From NCBI GenBank assembly GCA_024072375.1, contig CP099617.1:1654001-1718000 (forward strand): DNA of 64,000 nt, given 5' to 3'. Position 1 is the first letter of the stretch. Each line of letters opens with the position of its first letter. This document shows, piece by piece, positions 59,742 through 64,000 of the stretch. The DNA is from Sphingomonadaceae bacterium OTU29LAMAA1. GTDB lineage: Bacteria; Pseudomonadota; Alphaproteobacteria; Sphingomonadales; Sphingomonadaceae. The position numbers and the translations under genes are program-made. The notes beneath the pieces were generated by a model. It was not told the origin of the DNA and made no database searches. It worked only from the letters and a program-made list of their open reading frames with translations.

Positions 59742-62738
59742 ATGTCCTCCATCCCCTCTGCGCCGACGCCCGCCCCTGCTGCCTGGCCGGTCGGCGGCGG
59801 CGAATGCGGCGCGCTGATTCGCGCATTCGACTGGAGCCGCACGCCGCTCGGTCCGGTCCACGACTGGTCGCCCGCGCTACGGACGACGGTGAGCAACATC
59901 GTCAATTCGCCGGTGCCCAAGGTGCTGATGTGGGGCGCTGGCCACATCATGATCTATAACGACGGTTACGCCCGCGTTGCCGGTGGTCGCCATCCGCAGG
60001 CGCTCGGTGCGGACGTCGGGTCGGTGTGGCCCGACCTGTGGGAGTGGAATCGCGATATCCTGATGCGCGGGTTCGCCGGAGAGGTCGTCGCCTTCCACGA
60101 TCAGCCGATGATGCTCGCCCGTGACGACGGCGCGGCGCAACGTTTCTTCCTCGACCTGTTCTACACCCCAGTCCATCTCGACGACGGCAGCGTCGGCGGC
60201 GTCATGTGTACGGTCATCGACAACACCGCCCGGATCGGCGCGGAGGTCGCCGTCGCCGCCAGCGCGAAGGAATTGCGCGCGATCACCGATGCGTTGCCGG
60301 TGCTGATCTCCTATGTCGGCGCGGACCACGTCTATCGCTTCGCCAACAGCTACTACCTCGACTGGTTCGGCCTGACGCCGGACCAGGTGACCGGACGACA
60401 CTTGCGCGACGTACTCGGCGCGGAGATCTACGCCGAGCGCCTGCCGCTGATCGAGCGTGCGCTTGCCGGCGAATCGATCCGGTCCGAAGGGCGCATGTCG
60501 CACCGCGACGGCAGCTTCCGCCGTGCCGACATCCGGTACCTGCCCCGCGCCGACGCTGACGGAACCATCCTCGGCTTTCACGTCCTCGTCACCGATGTCG
60601 AGGAACGGGCGCAGCGCGAGGCGGCGGTGCGGGTCAGCAACGATCGCTTCCGCGCGGCGATGGAGGCGGTGCACGGTGTGTTGTGGACCAACACCGCCGA
60701 TGGCCGGATGCTGGGCGAACAGCCGGGCTGGAGCGCGCTGACCGGACAGGATGCCGAAGCCTACAGCGGTTATGGCTGGGCGAACGCCGTCCATCCCGAC
60801 GATGCCGACGCGACCGTAGCGGCATGGAACGCCGCGGTCGCTGCCCGATCGATCTTCATCTTCGAACATCGCGTCCGCCGCCATGATGGCGCATGGCGCA
60901 ACTGCCTGATCCGTGCGCTGCCGATCAAGGATGCCGCGGGCGAGATCGTCGAATGGGTCGGCGTCCACACGGACATCACCGAACAGCGCGCCGCCGAACA
61001 GACGCTGCGCGATCAGGCGGACCATCTGCAACGGCAGGTCCGCCATCGCGAGCGTGCCGAGGAACAACTGCGTCAGCTCAATGAAAACCTAGAAGCCCGC
61101 GTCATCGCCGAAATCGGCGAACGCCGCGCAGCCGAAGCGGCACTGGCACAGAGCCAGAAGATGGAGACGATCGGCAAGCTGACCGGCGGCGTCGCGCACG
61201 ATTTCAACAATCTGCTCCAGGTCGTTTCCGGCAACCTCCAGTTGCTGTCGAAGGACATCGCGGGCAACGATCGCGCCGAACGCCGGGTATCGAATGCGAT
61301 GGCCGGCGTCTCGCGCGGGTCGAAGCTCGCGGCGCAACTGCTCGCCTTCGGACGGCGTCAGGCGCTTGAGCCCAAGGTCGTCAACGTCACCCGCTTCGTA
61401 CAGGGCATGGACGACATGCTGCGCCGTGCGATCGGCGAGGGGATCGAGGTCGAGACGGTTTTCGGCGGCGGCCTGTGGAACTGCTTCATTGATCCTGCGC
61501 AGATCGAGAATGCCTTGCTCAACCTCGCGATCAACGCGCGCGACGCGATGAACGGCACCGGCAAGCTGACGATCGAACTCGCCAACGCCCACCTCGACGA
61601 CGCGTATGCGCTCCGTCACGAAGAGGTCGACGCGGGCCAGTACGTCATGCTCGCGGTCAGCGACACCGGCAGCGGCATGGCGCCCGATATCGTCGCCAAG
61701 GTATTCGAACCGTTCTTCTCGACCAAGTCGGAAGGCAAGGGATCCGGGCTTGGCCTGTCGATGGTCTATGGCTTCGTCAAACAGTCCGGCGGCCACGTGA
61801 AGATCTATTCGGAGGTCGGCGAAGGCACCACGATCAAGCTGTACCTGCCGCGCAGTCGCGAGGCGGAGGATGTCGAGGTTCAGGTCGACACCGGTGTGAT
61901 CGAGGGCGGCACCGAAACGGTGCTGGTGGTGGAGGACGACGACGAGGTGCGCGCGACGGTGGTCGAGATGCTCGGCGACCTCGGCTATCGCGTGCTGAAG
62001 GCGGTCGATGCGCAAAGCGCGCTCAACGTCATCGAAAGCGGCATACCGATCGATATGCTGTTCACCGACGTGGTGATGCCCGGCACGCTCAAAAGCCCGG
62101 AACTCGCGCGCAAGGCGAAGGAGCGCCTGCCGGACCTCTCTGTGCTGTTCACCAGCGGCTATACCGAAAATTCGATCGTTCACGGCGGGCGGCTCGATGC
62201 CGGCGTAGAGCTGCTGTCCAAGCCCTATACCCGCGAGGCGCTGGCGCGGAAATTCCGCCACGTCCTTGCCAACCAGCGTCAGCGCAGCGCCGGGCTGGCC
62301 GCGCGAGAGCTGACCAGCGCCCCCGTCGCGTTACGTCCGCCGGCAGGCGCGAAGGGCCAGATCACCGTCCTGCTCGTCGAGGATGACGCAGTTATCCGGG
62401 CGACCACCGCCGAGCTGCTACAGGCCAGCGGCTATGTCGTGGTCGATGCGGCGAGCGCGGAGGATGCGATGACCGCGCTGCAAACCGTGCCGATCGATGC
62501 GCTGGTGACCGACGTCAACCTGCCCGGCGCCTCCGGCCCGGAATTCGCCATCACCGCTCGCGAGCTACGGCCAGGCGTCGGGATCGTCTTCGCGACGGGT
62601 GACACCGCCGCAGTACCGAGTGGCACCGGTGCGGTGCTGCTGGCCAAGCCCTACGGCATGGAGGCGCTTCAGGCTGCAATCGCAGCAGCCCTGCCTAATG
62701 GCGCGGCAAAGCCCCGGCAACTGGAAAAGGAAATATGA
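59742..62738 (+). CDS. Hybrid sensor histidine kinase with PAS domains and two receiver domains
   Basis: A 998-residue soluble sensor. Residues ~1-180 are a PAS-like input (RAFDWSRTPLGPVHDWSPAL, then MIYNDGYARVAGG); PAS domains follow at ~185-305 and ~310-430 (WVGVHTDITEQRAAEQTLRD ends the last). A coiled coil leads to the dimerisation domain with phospho-His in GGVAHDFNNLL (~486), and an ATPase domain (NALLNLAINARDAM, DTGSGM, FSTKSEGKGSGLGL). Two receiver domains follow, with Asp in LFTDVVMPG (~773) and LVTDVNLPG (~919). No HPt domain is present. It likely belongs to the general-stress or PAS kinase type of alphaproteobacteria; the signal is unknown. ATG 59742 was chosen since the longer frame overlaps the divergent gene. 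Confidence 0.9.
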   Translation: MSSIPSAPTPAPAAWPVGGGECGALIRAFDWSRTPLGPVHDWSPALRTTVSNIVNSPVPKVLMWGAGHIMIYNDGYARVAGGRHPQALGADVGSVWPDLWEWNRDILMRGFAGEVVAFHDQPMMLARDDGAAQRFFLDLFYTPVHLDDGSVGGVMCTVIDNTARIGAEVAVAASAKELRAITDALPVLISYVGADHVYRFANSYYLDWFGLTPDQVTGRHLRDVLGAEIYAERLPLIERALAGESIRSEGRMSHRDGSFRRADIRYLPRADADGTILGFHVLVTDVEERAQREAAVRVSNDRFRAAMEAVHGVLWTNTADGRMLGEQPGWSALTGQDAEAYSGYGWANAVHPDDADATVAAWNAAVAARSIFIFEHRVRRHDGAWRNCLIRALPIKDAAGEIVEWVGVHTDITEQRAAEQTLRDQADHLQRQVRHRERAEEQLRQLNENLEARVIAEIGERRAAEAALAQSQKMETIGKLTGGVAHDFNNLLQVVSGNLQLLSKDIAGNDRAERRVSNAMAGVSRGSKLAAQLLAFGRRQALEPKVVNVTRFVQGMDDMLRRAIGEGIEVETVFGGGLWNCFIDPAQIENALLNLAINARDAMNGTGKLTIELANAHLDDAYALRHEEVDAGQYVMLAVSDTGSGMAPDIVAKVFEPFFSTKSEGKGSGLGLSMVYGFVKQSGGHVKIYSEVGEGTTIKLYLPRSREAEDVEVQVDTGVIEGGTETVLVVEDDDEVRATVVEMLGDLGYRVLKAVDAQSALNVIESGIPIDMLFTDVVMPGTLKSPELARKAKERLPDLSVLFTSGYTENSIVHGGRLDAGVELLSKPYTREALARKFRHVLANQRQRSAGLAARELTSAPVALRPPAGAKGQITVLLVEDDAVIRATTAELLQASGYVVVDAASAEDAMTALQTVPIDALVTDVNLPGASGPEFAITARELRPGVGIVFATGDTAAVPSGTGAVLLAKPYGMEALQAAIAAALPNGAAKPRQLEKEI

Positions 62739-62865
62739 TTCTCCCCGCGATGAGGGTCATGAAGCCGTGACGGAGGGGGAGGCAAGCTGCGCATTAGGCG
62801 AAGAACAGAGAAGCCTCCGCCATCGGTCGCATGTCCTCGTCCGCTAAAGCGCCGGTTGCGCCGGG

Positions 62866-64000
62866 TCAGCCATACGCAGCCTCCCACATCAGCGCCGTGA
62901 TCTGCTCCTCGCCAACCGCGCTCATCGTCGTCACTCCATCCGCGATTGCCGCCTGCGCCACGACCATCGCGATCCGCAATGCCACATCCCGCAAGTTCTC
63001 GATCGGCGGCAGCAGCGTCTCCCCCTCTCCGCCCATTTCACCGAGCGCCCGCGCCGCCGCCATGAACATGCCGTCGGTCACCCGCGTCGCGCCCACCGCC
63101 AGTGCACCCAGTCCGACGCCGGGGAAGATGTAGACGTTGTTCACCTGCGTCACCCCCGCCACCCCGAACGGGCTGCCGGTGCCGACGATCGCACGGCCAT
63201 CGGTCCATGCCAGCACGTCCGCGGGATGCGCCTCGGCCCGCGATACCGGATTGGAGAGCGGAAAGATCACCGGTCGGTCGCAGCCCGCAGCCATTGCCCG
63301 AACGACGGCTTCGGTGAAGCTGCCCGCCTGACCCGATGCGCCGATCAACACGGTCGGGCGCACCGCCTGCACCACTTCGAGCAATCCGAGATCGCCCTGC
63401 GCATCGCGTGCCCAACCCGCAACTTCGGCAGGATCGCGGGCCAGCAGCACCTGCGGCGGCGTCAGCTTCGCCATGTCCGACAGCACCAGCCCGTCGCGAT
63501 CGACCGCCCATATCCGCGCCCGTGCGCCCGCCTCGTCCAGCCCCTCCGCGCGCAAGGCCTGCACCAGCAACTCGGCGACGCCGCTGCCTGCAGCCCCTGC
63601 GCCGAACAGCACGATCCGCTGCTCCGTCAGCGCCGCGCCGGTGCGACGGATCGCAGACAGCAGCGTCCCCACCGCAGTCGCTGCGGTGCCCTGGATATCG
63701 TCGTTGAAGCTCAGCAACCGGTCACGATAGCGCGCCAGCAGGTCGTAGGCGTTGTGTCCGGCGAAATCCTCCCATTGCAGCAGCACGTTCGGCCAGCGCG
63801 CCGCCACCGCCTCGACGAAGGTATCGACGAACGCCGCATAGTCCTCACCCCGGATGCGCGGGTTGCGCCAGCCGACGTAGAGCGGATCGTCGCGCAAGCC
63901 CGCATTGTCGGTGCCGACGTCGAGCAGGATCGGCAGCACCTCTGCCGGATGAATGCCCGCGCAGGCGGTGTATAGCGCCAGCTTGCCGATCGGAATGCCC
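62866..64000 (-). CDS. NAD-type malic enzyme, C-terminal part (5' truncated by window)
   Basis: The frame stays open to the end of the window; about 378 C-terminal residues are visible. Its first visible part ([20 protein letters not shown], then [20 protein letters not shown]) is a conserved malic-enzyme block. [20 protein letters not shown] and [17 protein letters not shown] give the metal site, [18 protein letters not shown] the dinucleotide site, and [20 protein letters not shown] plus [20 protein letters not shown] complete it. It belongs to the large SfcA/MaeA-like class that oxidatively decarboxylates malate to pyruvate. It lies 127 bases from the convergent hybrid kinase gene. Confidence 0.93.
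   Translation of the reverse strand, partial: GIPIGKLALYTACAGIHPAEVLPILLDVGTDNAGLRDDPLYVGWRNPRIRGEDYAAFVDTFVEAVAARWPNVLLQWEDFAGHNAYDLLARYRDRLLSFNDDIQGTAATAVGTLLSAIRRTGAALTEQRIVLFGAGAAGSGVAELLVQALRAEGLDEAGARARIWAVDRDGLVLSDMAKLTPPQVLLARDPAEVAGWARDAQGDLGLLEVVQAVRPTVLIGASGQAGSFTEAVVRAMAAGCDRPVIFPLSNPVSRAEAHPADVLAWTDGRAIVGTGSPFGVAGVTQVNNVYIFPGVGLGALAVGATRVTDGMFMAAARALGEMGGEGETLLPPIENLRDVALRIAMVVAQAAIADGVTTMSAVGEEQITALMWEAAYG

Overview
The window is GC-rich, almost fully coding DNA from an alphaproteobacterium, most likely Sphingomonas or a close relative in the Sphingomonadaceae. The evidence is a permuted two-piece tmRNA gene (an alphaproteobacterial form) with an ANDNEALAIAA tag, a glutamate-variant B3 metallo-beta-lactamase like those known from sphingomonads, an L-rhamnose dehydrogenase like that of Sphingomonas, an NDUFS4-type complex I subunit, and EcfG-type promoter spacing. 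No phage, IS element, CRISPR array, rRNA or tRNA gene was seen.

Layout. 1-3265: end of a 5-oxoprolinase/hydantoinase-B gene, translationally coupled to DUF969, DUF979 and DUF2891 genes, probably an uptake and processing unit for a small amide or 5-oxoproline-like compound. 3306-9935: an RND efflux operon (unknown 142-aa protein, adaptor, pump, outer-membrane factor) behind a strong promoter with an overlapping operator-like palindrome and a structured leader. 9939-10805: B3-type metallo-beta-lactamase homologue. 10892-25528: MarR regulator, complete type I secretion system (adaptor, ABC exporter with C39-like domain, TolC-like channel) and a 3160-aa BapA-like adhesin with 28 Ig-like repeats, a biofilm or adhesion island. 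25766-30141: small orphan genes, one just behind an EcfG-type promoter, a BrkB-HAD fusion gene and a DUF418 membrane protein.

30163-46468: a polysaccharide-utilisation region for rhamnogalacturonan I with galactan side chains: PL11 lyase, TonB-dependent receptor, IclR regulator, L-rhamnose 1-dehydrogenase, GH28, L-rhamnose mutarotase, GH35 beta-galactosidase, GH53 galactanase, GH105 unsaturated glucuronyl hydrolase and a GPH-type sugar symporter. The plausible flow is backbone and side-chain cleavage outside the cytoplasm, uptake through receptor and symporter, removal of the unsaturated uronic acid by cytoplasmic GH105, then oxidation of L-rhamnose.

46500-64000: palindromic intergenic repeats, paired stem-loops with identical loops, ssrA and its promoter, then mostly housekeeping genes: Rrf2 regulator, MscL, a LemA/TPM/TPM/Nudix operon, complex I NDUFS4-like subunit, HrpB helicase, a YidB-like protein, a CDF metal exporter, long-chain polyprenyl diphosphate synthase, chorismate mutase, DUF2147, dTMP kinase, two valine-catabolism genes (enoyl-CoA hydratase, 3-hydroxyisobutyryl-CoA hydrolase), a hybrid histidine kinase with two receiver domains, and the C-terminal part of an NAD-type malic enzyme running off the end.
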